DNA from: Myxococcaceae bacterium JPH2
Lineage (GTDB): Bacteria; Myxococcota; Myxococcia; Myxococcales; Myxococcaceae
Direction: 5' to 3'
DNA length: 64,000 bases
Assembly (NCBI GenBank): GCA_016458225.1
Contig: JAEMGR010000003.1
Location: 868,001-932,000, forward strand
The position numbers and the translations under genes are program-made. The notes under the pieces are model-generated. The model was not told where the DNA came from, made no database searches, and saw only the letters and a program-made list of their open reading frames with translations. Positions 34,328 through 43,433 of this stretch are shown here, in pieces (the stretch's first letter is position 1; each line of letters opens with the position of its first letter).

Positions 34328-34895
34328 GATGTCGACTCCTCCGGCCCCCCTACCACGTGGCACGGTGCGCCACTGGGTGGCGCTCGGTCTCCGGGGTGAA
34401 ACGCGAGCGGTGTCCCCATGGCCCCGGGAAGCTGTGCTTCTTTCCAGGCGATTGGGCTGCTCTTGAACTGTTTCAACGGACTGAGCGCCAATCCTTGAGG
34501 CCACCGAGTGTGTGGGCCTCCAAGGGTGGACCCAAGGGCCATGCGACACACCCGCTTTGCGGGCCTTGGTGGGTGGAGGCTAGGCCCACGCGACACACCC
34601 ACGTGTTGTCGGGGACCCAGTTTGGTCGGCTCGGGTGTGGGCCTGTCATGGGTAGAGCCAGGGTCGCGATTCCCTCCCGCGCGCAGGCCTTGCGTGGCGC
34701 ATCGCGGAGTTGGCTGAGAGATGGGCCCAAGAGGCGCGCGCCCTCCCCTCGCGCCGCGTGTCGCCGAGCCACGGCCCGTGCACCGCGCCCGCAGGCGGGC
34801 CGTACATCGTGGACCTACGGGGTGGGCGCATGCACCGCGGCTCATGGCCTGAGTCGTCACGAGGCACACGGCGCGAGCTTCACCCTCGCGCGAGT
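34328..34895. other. gene-free stretch with short repeated GCGACACACCC segments
   Basis: About 570 bases without a convincing gene. GCGACACACCC occurs twice (about 34547-34557 and 34592-34602), each next to GGGCC/GGCCC blocks that could pair (for example GTGTGGGCC near 34510 with GGCCCACGCGACACAC). These look like decayed repeats or hairpins. It presumably also contains the promoter of the MshEN gene. Confidence 0.35.
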
Positions 34896-34929
34896 GAGAG
34901 ACCGGGGAACGTGAGCGCCCCGGTCTCTC
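34896..34929 (-). terminator. intrinsic terminator of sppA
   Basis: A perfect 12-bp stem, GAGAGACCGGGG at 34896-34907 with CCCCGGTCTCTC at 34918-34929, and a 10-base loop. It begins 11 bases beyond the sppA stop on the minus strand. Confidence 0.82.
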
Positions 34930-34939
34930 GTGCTGCGCA

Positions 34940-36733
34940 CTACCAGCGGATCGCGGGCGGCGGCGCGTAGAGCGCGCTCGAGCGCGCGTTGCCTCGCGTC
35001 AGTCCCAACTGCTCACCGAGCTGGTACACGGCGCGAGCCTGCTCCATCACGGGCGCCCAGGTCGCGGCGCGCGCGGTGACGTCGTCCTCGCTGTTGTCTC
35101 CGTTGCGCTCACCGAACAGCTCGGCGAGGACCTGCGCGGTCGGCTTGGGACGCGGGAACTCCTCGATGTTGATGGGCGCATCCTTGGGCAGCTTCGCGGC
35201 CTCCTTCGCCAGCTCGATGGCCTTCGCATATCCGCCCAGCGCATCCACCAGGCCCCGCGTCGATGCGTCCTCGCCGGTCCACACGCGGCCGCGGGCCACG
35301 TCGCGCAGCTTCTCCACGGGGAGCTTCCGTCCAGCGGCGGCGCGCGCGGTGAAGTCGGCGTAGATCTGATCCAACGAGTTCTCGAAGCGCTGCTTCTCCT
35401 CGGGCGTGAAGTCCGAGTCGGAGCTGTACATGTTCGCGTTGCGGCCCTGGCTGACGGCGTCGAAGTTCACGCCGAGCCTCGCCCAGAAGTCCGCCGTCAC
35501 GAACTTGCCGCTGTACACGCCGATGCTGCCCGTCAGCGTGCCGGGCTGCGCGACGATCTTGTCCGCGTCCATGGACACGAAGTACCCGCCGCTGGCCGCA
35601 TAGGTGCCCATGGTGACGATGACGGGCTTGCCCGCCTCGCGAGCGCGCTGCACTTCGCGGCGCACGGTGTCGCTGGCCACGTAGCTGCCTCCGGGGCTGT
35701 CCACGCGGAAGAGGATCGCCTTCACGCGCGGATCCTCCACTGCCTTGCGGAACGCCGAGGCCACGCTGTCACCGCCCATCGCCTGTCCACCGCTGAGCGG
35801 ATTGGACTGGCTCTTGCCGCGCACCAGCTCGCCCACGCCGTAGATGAGCGCGAGGGTGTCGCCGCGCGTATGCGGCCGCCCCGCGCGCTCCAGATACTTG
35901 TCCGCGTAGAGGAGCTGAGCGCCCTCCCCGGCCTGCTTCTTCAGGTCGTCGTAGACCTCGTCCCGGTAGCGCAGACCGTCCACGAGCTTGGCCTCCAGCG
36001 CCTCCTTGCCGAAGTACGGCGCGTGGTCGATGAGGTCGCGCACCTGGGCCTCGGTCATCTTCCGGCCCTCGGCGACGCCGCGGACAATCTGTCCGTAGAG
36101 GCTGCTGGTGAAGCCATCGGTGGCCTCGCGGTGGGGCGCGGTGTAGTCCTGCTCCGTGTAGGTATCGACGGCGTTCTTGTACTCGGCGCGCTTGCTGAAG
36201 CGCGGCACCACGCCGAACTTCGCGAAGGCGTCGCGCGCGAAAGGCGTCTCGATGGAGATGCCCGTCAGCGCCACGTCGCCCGAGGGCTGGATGTAGATTT
36301 CGTCGAAGGCGCTGGCCAGGTAGTACGCGCCGGTTCCGTTCCCGGACTCGCCCAGGCTGTCCGCGTAGGCCACGGCGCGCTTGCCCTTGGCCCGGAAGGC
36401 CTGGACCGCGTCGCGCAGCTCCTGCGCCTGGGCCGCGCTGCCGGGCGAGCCCACGCGCGCCACCACCGACTTCACCCGAGGGTCACTGCCCGCCTTCTCC
36501 AGTGCCTCCACCACGTCCCGCACGGTGGTGGGCCGCTTGCCGAAGGCTCCCGCGAAGGACTCGTCGAGCACGTGCTCGGGCAGGGGCTGGTCCAGGTCCA
36601 GTTCCAGGACGAGGTTGGAGGGGACGCTCGGCTTGCTGGAGGACGCGAGCACCAGCAGTCCCACGATGCCGATGAAGAAGAGAATGGACAGCGCGCCGAT
36701 GCAGGCGAGCGCGCCGATGAAGAAGCGTTTCAT
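34940..36733 (-). CDS. sppA: signal peptide peptidase SppA (long, 67K type)
   Basis: A 597-residue membrane-anchored serine protease that cleaves leftover signal peptides. One N-terminal membrane helix (IGALSILFFIGIVGLLVLAS) is followed by two tandem SppA domains, as in the E. coli enzyme. The general base Lys is Lys186 in SKRAEYKNAVD (first domain) and the nucleophile is Ser381 in GTYAASGGYFV (second domain), so the dyad is split between the domains in the expected way. The ATG at 36733 is clear. The gene stands alone with its own terminator. Confidence 0.95.
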   Translation of the reverse strand: MKRFFIGALACIGALSILFFIGIVGLLVLASSSKPSVPSNLVLELDLDQPLPEHVLDESFAGAFGKRPTTVRDVVEALEKAGSDPRVKSVVARVGSPGSAAQAQELRDAVQAFRAKGKRAVAYADSLGESGNGTGAYYLASAFDEIYIQPSGDVALTGISIETPFARDAFAKFGVVPRFSKRAEYKNAVDTYTEQDYTAPHREATDGFTSSLYGQIVRGVAEGRKMTEAQVRDLIDHAPYFGKEALEAKLVDGLRYRDEVYDDLKKQAGEGAQLLYADKYLERAGRPHTRGDTLALIYGVGELVRGKSQSNPLSGGQAMGGDSVASAFRKAVEDPRVKAILFRVDSPGGSYVASDTVRREVQRAREAGKPVIVTMGTYAASGGYFVSMDADKIVAQPGTLTGSIGVYSGKFVTADFWARLGVNFDAVSQGRNANMYSSDSDFTPEEKQRFENSLDQIYADFTARAAAGRKLPVEKLRDVARGRVWTGEDASTRGLVDALGGYAKAIELAKEAAKLPKDAPINIEEFPRPKPTAQVLAELFGERNGDNSEDDVTARAATWAPVMEQARAVYQLGEQLGLTRGNARSSALYAPPPAIRW

Positions 36734-36923
36734 CCGGAAGGACTCCTGGTGCCCGAGTATCCGAGGGAAGACCCCGGCAGGCGGTGCTTACTACTAACGC
36801 GCCTGAGCGACGATGCTTGCCATGCGGGGTGCGCCGCGGATGTCGTGTGGCAACAGGGGCGGGTCCAGCTTGCCCGCCCTCCCGCGGAGCGCGGGCTGTC
36901 TCTGCGGGAGAGGGGCCGGACGC

Positions 36924-37568
36924 TCAGGCGTTTGCGAGTTCTTCGATGCGCAAGGCGTGGGCGTTCAGGCGAATCTCGAGTTCATCCTGCGTCTCGGCGA
37001 ACTTCACGATGACGCGATGGAGGTTCTTCAGTTGCCACGTGTACTGGGTCTTGAATTGAGAGACCTCTTTCACGAGCTTGTCCAACTCCGTGACGACCAT
37101 GGACTGCGTCTGGTTCACGCCTGTCACGGACCGCTCCAGGATGGAAATCTGGAGGCTCAGTCGATCGACAGACCGATCCACGAGGATGAGGCGCTCCTCG
37201 ACCTTCGTCATCCGCACTTCCACGAGGATGAGGCGCTCCTCGACTCTTGCCATCCTGACTTCGAGGTCCGCGAGCCGCTGCGCGACGTTTGCCATCCTGA
37301 CTTCGAGGTCCGCGAGCCGCTGCGCGACGTTTGCCATCCTGACTTCGAGGTCTGTGAGCCTCCTTTCGATATCAGTGAGACGGTATTCGACCGCTTCGAG
37401 CCTCCGATCGATCCGTGCGATGTCTTGTTTGAGTTCCGCGACCCCCTGCTCAAGTCGTGTGAAGCGCTGCTCCGTTCGCTCGTGATGCGCCGATACCTGC
37501 TGCCGGAAGTCTCGGAACTCGTGCAGCAGCACCTGCATCACATCCCCGCCCACCATCTCCATGACCAT
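36924..37568 (-). CDS. coiled-coil protein built of 14-residue repeats
   Basis: A 214-residue, almost entirely helical protein. Residues about 45-135 consist of heptad-pair repeats, each 14 residues (RLADLEVRMANVAQ and variants RLTDLEVRMANVAQ, RLILVEVRMTKVEE), at DNA level a 42-bp tandem repeat in 37200-37370. It resembles the DUF-type coiled-coil proteins near phage or Uma2-rich loci, but has no membrane segment. The start has AGGAGGAGGA upstream; ATG 37568 or ATG 37562 are both possible. Its cellular partner is unknown. Repeat number is likely to vary between strains. Confidence 0.75.
   Translation of the reverse strand: MVMEMVGGDVMQVLLHEFRDFRQQVSAHHERTEQRFTRLEQGVAELKQDIARIDRRLEAVEYRLTDIERRLTDLEVRMANVAQRLADLEVRMANVAQRLADLEVRMARVEERLILVEVRMTKVEERLILVDRSVDRLSLQISILERSVTGVNQTQSMVVTELDKLVKEVSQFKTQYTWQLKNLHRVIVKFAETQDELEIRLNAHALRIEELANA
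37200..37370 (-). repeat. 42-bp tandem coding repeat
   Basis: Units with the shared core CCATCCTGACTTCGAGGTC occur at about 37249, 37293 and 37335, the first two intervals being near 42 bases. A related pair at 37184-37247 contains CACGAGGATGAGGCGCTCCT twice. It lies inside the coiled-coil gene and keeps frame. Confidence 0.75.
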
Positions 37569-37828
37569 TCCTCCTCCTGGCCCCGGTTCGGCCAGTCACC
37601 TCGCTCTACCAAACCCACCTGACACGGCGGATAGGGGGCATCCGCCTCCATACATCCTGTCATGGGACCTTTGAAGTGATCAACGTGGGGAAGAACCTGT
37701 CAGGTCGTGTCGAGACAGGGGCTGAACACACCCGCCGCCGCCGCCGCCAAGCCAGGTCGCTCGGGATGGCGGGCACCTCGTGGGTGGTTCAAAGTCCCGT
37801 GCACTCTCTGAAAGGTCGCGAGGACCGC

Positions 37829-40651
37829 ATGCCGCGCCGCACCCCGCTCTTCCTGCTGGCCACCCTGCTCGTCGCCTCCACTCCTGGGTGGGCGAAGGGG
37901 CCTGCCCCCGCGCAGAAACCGGCCGCCACGGCCTCCGCTCGGGCAGCGACCAAGGAGCCGGCGCTGTCGCCCGTGACGAGCGTGGAAGGCATCACCGAGT
38001 ACCGCCTGCCCAATGGCCTGCGCGTGCTCCTCTTCCCGGATCCGACCAAGCCCACCGTGACGGTCAACGTCACCTACTTCGTGGGCAGCAAGCACGAGGG
38101 CTACGGCGAGACGGGCATGGCCCACCTGCTCGAACACCTCATGTTCAAGGGCACGCCCACCACGACCAACGTGCCGCAGGCCCTCACCGAGCGCGGCGCG
38201 CGTCCCAACGGCACCACCTGGTTGGATCGCACCAACTACTACGAGACCCTGCCCGCCTCGGACGACAACCTGCGCTGGGCGCTCGGCTTCGAGGCCGACC
38301 GCATGGTCCACAGCTTCATCGCGAAGAAGGACCTCGACAGCGAGATGACGGTGGTCCGCAACGAGCTGGAGTCGGGCGAGAACAACCCGCGCGGCATCCT
38401 CTTCGCGCGCGTGATGAGCACCGCGTACCTCTGGCACAACTACGGCAAGTCGACCATTGGCGCGCGCGCCGACCTGGAGCACGTCCCCATCGATCGCCTC
38501 CAGGCCTTCTACCGGCGCTACTACCGGCCCGATAACGCGATGGTCGTGGTGGCGGGTCGCTTCGATGAAGCGAAGGCCCTCGCCATGGTGCGCGACACGC
38601 TCGGCAAGGTGCCGCGTCCCTCCACGCCAGTCCCAGCCACCTATACGCAAGAGCCCACGCAGGACGGCGAGCGCGAGGTGACGCTGCGACGCGTGGGCGA
38701 CACGCAGCTGCTCACCAGCGTCTACCACGTGCCCGAGGGCGCCCACCCTGAGTTCGCCACCATCGACGTGCTGACCGAGGTCCTCGGCGACGTGCCGTCG
38801 GGTCGCCTCTACAAGTCGCTCGTGGAGACGAAGCAGGCCTCGCGCGCGAGCGCGTTCAACTTCCAGCTCCGCGACCCCGGCGTCATTGGCTTCTCCACCG
38901 AGCTGCGGCAGGACCAACCCCTCGCGCCCGCGCGCGACACGCTGCTCAAGGAGGTCGAAGAGGCCGCGCGGCGCCCGTTCACGGCGGACGAGGTGACGCG
39001 CGCGAAGACGAGCCTGCTGAAGCAGGTGGATCTGCTGCTCAACAACTCGGAGCGCGCCGCCATCCTGTTGTCCGAGTGGGCCGCCATCGGTGACTGGCGC
39101 CTGCTCTTCCTGCATCGCGACCGCATCTCCGAGGTGAAGCCCGAGGACGTCACGCGCGTGGCGGCCGCCTACCTCAAGCCCTCCAACCGCACGTTGGGGG
39201 CCTTCCTCCCCACGCCCCAGCCCGACCGCGCCGAGCTGCCTTCGCCCGTGGACGTGGCGAAGATGGTGGACGGCTACCAGGGCCGCGCGAAGGTGGCGCA
39301 AGGCGAGGCGTTCGACCCCTCCCCCGCCAACGTGGAGGCGCGCGTCGAGCGCGGCGAACTGCCCGGAGGACTGCGCTACGCCGTGCTGCCGAAGAAGACG
39401 CGCGGCGAGATGGTGAACGTGGTGCTCGAGCTGCACTGGGGCACCGAGGAGACCGTGCGGGGCCGAGTGGACGCGGCGCAGTACGCGAGCCGCATGCTCC
39501 TGCGCGGCACCGCGAAGCACTCGCGTCAGCAGCTCATGGACGCGCTGGACACCTTGAAGGCGCGCGTGTCCGTCGATGGATCCGCCATCGGAGCGAGCGT
39601 CTCCATCGAGTGTCCGCGCGACCACCTCTCCGAGGTGCTGAAGCTCATCGCCGAAGTGTTTCGCGAGCCCTCTTTCGACGCCAACGAGTTCGCCCTGCTG
39701 AAGCAGGAGCGCCTCACCGCGCTCGAAGCGCAGCGCAGCACTCCCGAGACCCAGGGCGGCATCGCGTTCTGGCGCGCGATGTCACCGCAGTACCTGAAGG
39801 GGCACCCGTACTACGTGCCCACGATGGACGAGCGGCTGACCGGGGTGAAGGGCACGACGCTGGACGAGGCGCGGGCCTTCTACCGAGACTTCTACGGCGC
39901 CTCGCACGGCGAGCTCGCGGTGGTGGGCGACTTCGACAAGCAAGAGGTGCTCGCGCAGGTGCAGTCCCTGTTGGGGGATTGGAAGAGCCGCGCTCCCTAC
40001 GCGCGTGTCCCCTACTCCTACGTGGACGTGGGCGCCAAGGCCGTGACGCTGGAGACGCCAGACAAGGCCAACGCGTACTTCCTCGCGGGGCAATCCCTCT
40101 CCTTGCGCGACGATGACGCGGACTGGCCCGCGCTGACGCTGGGCAACTTCATGCTCGGCGGGGGCTTCCTCAACTCACGCCTGGCCACGCGCGTGCGCCA
40201 GCAGGAAGGCCTCTCATACGGCGTGGGCAGCAGTGTCCACGCGAACGAGCTGGACGCGGTGGGCAGCTTCGTCACCTATGCCATCTACGCCCCGGAGAAC
40301 GCGGCGAAGCTGGAGTCCGCGATGCGCGAGGAGATCTCCCGCGCGACGCAGCAAGGCTTCTCCTCCGAGGAGCTGACCAAGGCGCGCGCGGGCCTCTTGG
40401 AGTATCGGCAGACGTCGCGAGCCCAGGACGGGAACCTCGCGCGGCAGCTCGCCAGCTACCTGTACTTCGGCCGCACACTCGCCTTCGACGCGGAGCTGGA
40501 GCGCAAGCTCGCGAAGCTGACGCCAGACGAGGTCCGCCGGGTCATGGCGGCGCGTCTGAGCTGGGACCGCGTCTCCACCGTGAAGGCCGGCGACTTCGCC
40601 GGGGCGCGCAAGAAGGCGCCCGCGTCGGACTCGCTCCCCGCCGCGCCGTAA
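37829..40651 (+). CDS. full-length fused M16 peptidase (catalytic plus non-catalytic halves)
   Basis: A 940-residue secreted zinc peptidase. A Sec signal (RRTPLFLLATLLVASTPGWA) is followed by four M16 half-domains in a single chain. The zinc motif is HLLEH at residues 99-103, with the distal Glu in VVRNELESGENN. The second half starts around residue 510 (GGLRYAVLPKKTRGEMVNVV) and lacks HxxEH; it also has the GGGFLNSRLATRVRQQEGLSYG region. This is the fused counterpart of the two-gene M16 pair at 19.9-22.8 kb. ATG 37829 is chosen because it opens the signal peptide. Confidence 0.93.
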   Translation: MPRRTPLFLLATLLVASTPGWAKGPAPAQKPAATASARAATKEPALSPVTSVEGITEYRLPNGLRVLLFPDPTKPTVTVNVTYFVGSKHEGYGETGMAHLLEHLMFKGTPTTTNVPQALTERGARPNGTTWLDRTNYYETLPASDDNLRWALGFEADRMVHSFIAKKDLDSEMTVVRNELESGENNPRGILFARVMSTAYLWHNYGKSTIGARADLEHVPIDRLQAFYRRYYRPDNAMVVVAGRFDEAKALAMVRDTLGKVPRPSTPVPATYTQEPTQDGEREVTLRRVGDTQLLTSVYHVPEGAHPEFATIDVLTEVLGDVPSGRLYKSLVETKQASRASAFNFQLRDPGVIGFSTELRQDQPLAPARDTLLKEVEEAARRPFTADEVTRAKTSLLKQVDLLLNNSERAAILLSEWAAIGDWRLLFLHRDRISEVKPEDVTRVAAAYLKPSNRTLGAFLPTPQPDRAELPSPVDVAKMVDGYQGRAKVAQGEAFDPSPANVEARVERGELPGGLRYAVLPKKTRGEMVNVVLELHWGTEETVRGRVDAAQYASRMLLRGTAKHSRQQLMDALDTLKARVSVDGSAIGASVSIECPRDHLSEVLKLIAEVFREPSFDANEFALLKQERLTALEAQRSTPETQGGIAFWRAMSPQYLKGHPYYVPTMDERLTGVKGTTLDEARAFYRDFYGASHGELAVVGDFDKQEVLAQVQSLLGDWKSRAPYARVPYSYVDVGAKAVTLETPDKANAYFLAGQSLSLRDDDADWPALTLGNFMLGGGFLNSRLATRVRQQEGLSYGVGSSVHANELDAVGSFVTYAIYAPENAAKLESAMREEISRATQQGFSSEELTKARAGLLEYRQTSRAQDGNLARQLASYLYFGRTLAFDAELERKLAKLTPDEVRRVMAARLSWDRVSTVKAGDFAGARKKAPASDSLPAAP

Positions 40652-40696
40652 TGGCAGACACGCCACGGTGTCGGGCATGCGGGTTATGTTCCTCGC

Positions 40697-41167
40697 ATGC
40701 CCGTCGCCGTGATGGATGGAGACCTGCTCGAACAGCCGGTGGATGCGATTGTCAATGCGTGGAATCGCAACATCATCCCCTGGTGGTTGTTGTTGCCCCA
40801 GGGTGTGTCCGGCGCCATCAAACGCCGCGGCGGCACCGAGCCCTTTCGTGAGCTGGCCCGCGTGGGGCCCATGCCGCTCGGCTCGGCGGTGGTGACGGGG
40901 CCGGGACGTCTGCCTTTTCGCGGCATCATCCACGTCGCCGGAATCGACCTGCTGTGGCGCGCCTCAACGCGCTCCATCCAGGACTCGGTCCGCAATGCCT
41001 TGGCCCGCGCGCGTGAGCATGGCTTTGGCTCGGTGGCGTTCCCCGTCATCGGCTCGGGTTCGGGCCGCTTCGATGAGGCGCGTGCGCTCGCGCTCATGCA
41101 GGAGGCGATGCGGGACGCGGACACCGCGTCGCTCGACACGCGCATCATCCGCTACCGCGCGCCGTGA
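40697..41167 (+). CDS. macrodomain (ADP-ribose-binding) protein
   Basis: A 156-residue single-domain protein. The macrodomain motifs are GDLLEQPVDAIVNAWNRN near the start, QGVSGAIKRRGG (residues about 35-46; the G-V-x-x-A-I ADP-ribose loop), and FPVIGSGSGRFD (the phosphate-binding loop). Such proteins bind or hydrolyse ADP-ribose, O-acetyl-ADP-ribose or ADP-ribosylated targets. The usual Asn pair around VNAWN is partly kept (VNAWNRN rather than VNAANS), so the enzymatic type is unclear. The gene follows the M16 stop by 45 bases. Confidence 0.87.
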   Translation: MPVAVMDGDLLEQPVDAIVNAWNRNIIPWWLLLPQGVSGAIKRRGGTEPFRELARVGPMPLGSAVVTGPGRLPFRGIIHVAGIDLLWRASTRSIQDSVRNALARAREHGFGSVAFPVIGSGSGRFDEARALALMQEAMRDADTASLDTRIIRYRAP

Positions 41168-41255
41168 CTCGGGGAGGCCCATTCCTTCCGCCCAGGCGTT
41201 CCACCGATGATGCGTGGGGCGGGGGGATGGACCTGGGAACACGGGAGTGGATGCG

Positions 41256-41615
41256 ATGAAGGCTGGCGGCTGGATGCGGGGATTCGTGGTGGGTGTCGCG
41301 GTGCTGGGGCTCGGGGCGTGCGCGGCGGGGAAGGGGGATGGAACGAAGTCCACCTCCGAGGCCCTCGCGGTGGCGCCCGCGACGGTGACTCGGGATGCCG
41401 GCACCGGGCAGACCTGTGAGCCGGCGACCTGCTCCTCCCTGAAGCTGCGCTGCGGCCGGGCCGACGATGGCTGCGGCGGACAGGTGGACTGCGGGGCGTG
41501 CGCCTCCTCCGCCTGCGGACCCGACGAGATGTCCTGCTGCGGCGCCTGCGTGCCGAAATCGGAGGGGCGCTGCCCGGAAAATGTGCACTGCCCCGCGCCC
41601 GCTCCGCTGCTTTGA
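41256..41615 (+). CDS. small Cys-rich lipoprotein
   Basis: A 119-residue protein with a lipoprotein signal (FVVGVAVLGLGAC; acylated Cys near residue 22). The mature C-terminal half has 14 or so Cys in a knottin-like spacing (CEPATCSSLKLRCGRADDGC, CGACASSACG, CCGACVPKSEGRC). This pattern is common in myxobacterial outer lipoproteins. ATG 41256 is preferred to ATG 41214 because it opens the signal sequence. The function is unknown. Confidence 0.75.
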   Translation: MKAGGWMRGFVVGVAVLGLGACAAGKGDGTKSTSEALAVAPATVTRDAGTGQTCEPATCSSLKLRCGRADDGCGGQVDCGACASSACGPDEMSCCGACVPKSEGRCPENVHCPAPAPLL

Positions 41616-41781
41616 CCCGGGGCCGGAGGGGCTCTGAGCCCAGTGATTTCCACCGGTTCGGAGCCTCGGGCGGGTCGCGCGAGGAATCTTTGGCGGGCAT
41701 GTAGAGAATTCGTGCTCGGCTCCGACCTATGCGTGACCGCGCCTCATCACGGGGCGCCGGTGACAACCGACGGAGTCGACC

Positions 41782-42177
41782 ATGAAGTACATCCTGATGA
41801 TGAACACCCCCGGCAATGGCCCGTACCAGGTGGCGAACTGGCCGCAGCAGGACATCAAGGCGCACATCGCCTTCATGATGGGGTTCGCCAAGAAGCTCAA
41901 GGGGACGGGCGAGCTGGTGGCCGCCGAGGGACTCGCGGGGCCCGACCAGGCCAAGCGCGTGCGCGCGGGCGCGGACGGCAAGCCCATCACCGACGGCGTG
42001 TTCCCCGAGTCCAAGGAGTTCCTCGCCGGCTACTGGATGATCGAGGTGGAGAACCCGGAGCGCGCCTACGCCATCGCCGCCGAGGCCTCCGCCGCCCCGG
42101 GCCCGGGTGGCAAGCCGCTCAACATGGCCATCGAAGTGCGCCAGGTGATGAGCGGCCCTCCGCCTGAACTGATGTGA
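41782..42177 (+). CDS. YCII-family (DGPF-type) protein paired with an ECF sigma factor
   Basis: A 131-residue protein starting MKYILMMNTPGNGPYQVANW. It has the YCII fold with ITDGVFPESKEFLAGYWMIE in the position of the DGPF motif (here DGVF). Its last four bases overlap the start of the sigma factor gene, so the two are translated together. The pairing matches the known genomic link between DGPF proteins and ECF42 sigma factors. The biochemical role is unknown. Confidence 0.88.
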   Translation: MKYILMMNTPGNGPYQVANWPQQDIKAHIAFMMGFAKKLKGTGELVAAEGLAGPDQAKRVRAGADGKPITDGVFPESKEFLAGYWMIEVENPERAYAIAAEASAAPGPGGKPLNMAIEVRQVMSGPPPELM

Positions 42178-43433
42178 TGCACGCGGCCTCCGCCCAGATG
42201 GAGGACCTGCTCCGGACGCTCGCGCCGCAGGTGCTCGGCGCGGTGATCCGAAGGTTCCGCGACTTCAGCGCCTCCGAGGACGCCGTCCAGGAGGCGTTGA
42301 TCGCCGCGGCCGAGCAGTGGCCCCGTCTGGGCGTGCCGCAAGAGCCGCGCGCGTGGCTCATCCAGGTGGCCGCGCGCCGCCTCTCGGATCAGGTCCGCGC
42401 CGAGACCGCGCGCCGGCGCCGCGAGGAGCTCGTGGTGAGCCTGGTGCCGCCCGAGGAGCAGCTCGCGCTGGCGCTCGACGAGGACGAGACCGCGGGGCGG
42501 GATGACACGCTCGTGCTGCTCTTCATGTGCTGTCACCCCGCGCTCTCCACGGCCTCGGCCATCGCGCTGACCTTGCGTGCGGTGGGAGGGCTCACCACGG
42601 CGGAGATCGCGCGGGCGTTCCTGGTCCCCGAGGCGACGATGGCGCAGCGGATCAGCCGCGCCAAGCAGCGCATCCAGGACTCGGGCGTTCCCTTCCAGAT
42701 GCCCACGGCGGAGGAGGGGACGCGGCGCCTGGGAACCGTGCTGCACGTGCTGTATTTGATTTTCAGCGAGGGCTACACCGCGAGCTTCGGATCCGAGCTG
42801 CGCCGCGGCGACCTGTCCGGTGAAGCCCTGCGCCTGACGCGACTGCTCTACGGCCTCCTCCCAGAGGACGGCGAAGTGGCGGGGCTGCTCGCGCTGATGC
42901 TCCTGACGGACGCGCGGCGCGCGGCGCGCACGGGTCCCTCGGGCGAGCTGATTCCGCTCGAGGAGCAGGACCGCCGCCTGTGGAACGCGGCCGAGATTGC
43001 CGAGGGCATCGCGCTCGTCACCGCGACGCTGTCCCGAGGCGCAGTGGGACCGTATCCACTCCAGGCCGCCATCGCCGCGGTGCACGACGAGGCCCCCTGC
43101 ACCGAGGCCACGGACTGGCCGCAGATTGTCGCGCTGTACGAAGTCCTGATGGGCTTCTCGGACAACCCGATGGTGACGCTCAACCACGCCATCGCGGTCG
43201 CCATGGTGCAGGGACCTCAAGCGGGCCTGCACCTCTTGAAGCGCCTGGACGCGGATGCCCGCCTCGCGGAGCACCACCGGCTGGATGCGGTGCGAGCCCA
43301 CCTGCTGGAGCGCGCGGGCGAGCGCGACGCGGCCATCGCGCACTACCTGAAGGCGTCCCAGCGCACCACCAGCCTCCCCGAACGCGACTACCTGCTCGTG
43401 CGCGCCGCGCGGCTGCGAGACACCGGCGCCTGA
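42174..43433 (+). CDS. ECF42-type RNA polymerase sigma factor with C-terminal extension
   Basis: A 419-residue sigma factor. The sigma-2 region is at about 10-80 (FRDFSASEDAVQEALIAAAE) and the sigma-4 helix-turn-helix at about 125-165 (VGGLTTAEIARAFLVPEATM). A long helical C-terminal extension of about 230 residues follows (LYLIFSEGYTAS, the WNAAEIAEGIAL region, and DWPQIVALYEVLMGFSDNPM), as is standard for ECF42 and related DUF6596-carrying sigmas; in these the extension, not an anti-sigma, controls activity. The upstream DGPF gene supports the class. Its own promoter target may lie ahead of 41782. Confidence 0.92.
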   Translation: MMHAASAQMEDLLRTLAPQVLGAVIRRFRDFSASEDAVQEALIAAAEQWPRLGVPQEPRAWLIQVAARRLSDQVRAETARRRREELVVSLVPPEEQLALALDEDETAGRDDTLVLLFMCCHPALSTASAIALTLRAVGGLTTAEIARAFLVPEATMAQRISRAKQRIQDSGVPFQMPTAEEGTRRLGTVLHVLYLIFSEGYTASFGSELRRGDLSGEALRLTRLLYGLLPEDGEVAGLLALMLLTDARRAARTGPSGELIPLEEQDRRLWNAAEIAEGIALVTATLSRGAVGPYPLQAAIAAVHDEAPCTEATDWPQIVALYEVLMGFSDNPMVTLNHAIAVAMVQGPQAGLHLLKRLDADARLAEHHRLDAVRAHLLERAGERDAAIAHYLKASQRTTSLPERDYLLVRAARLRDTGA

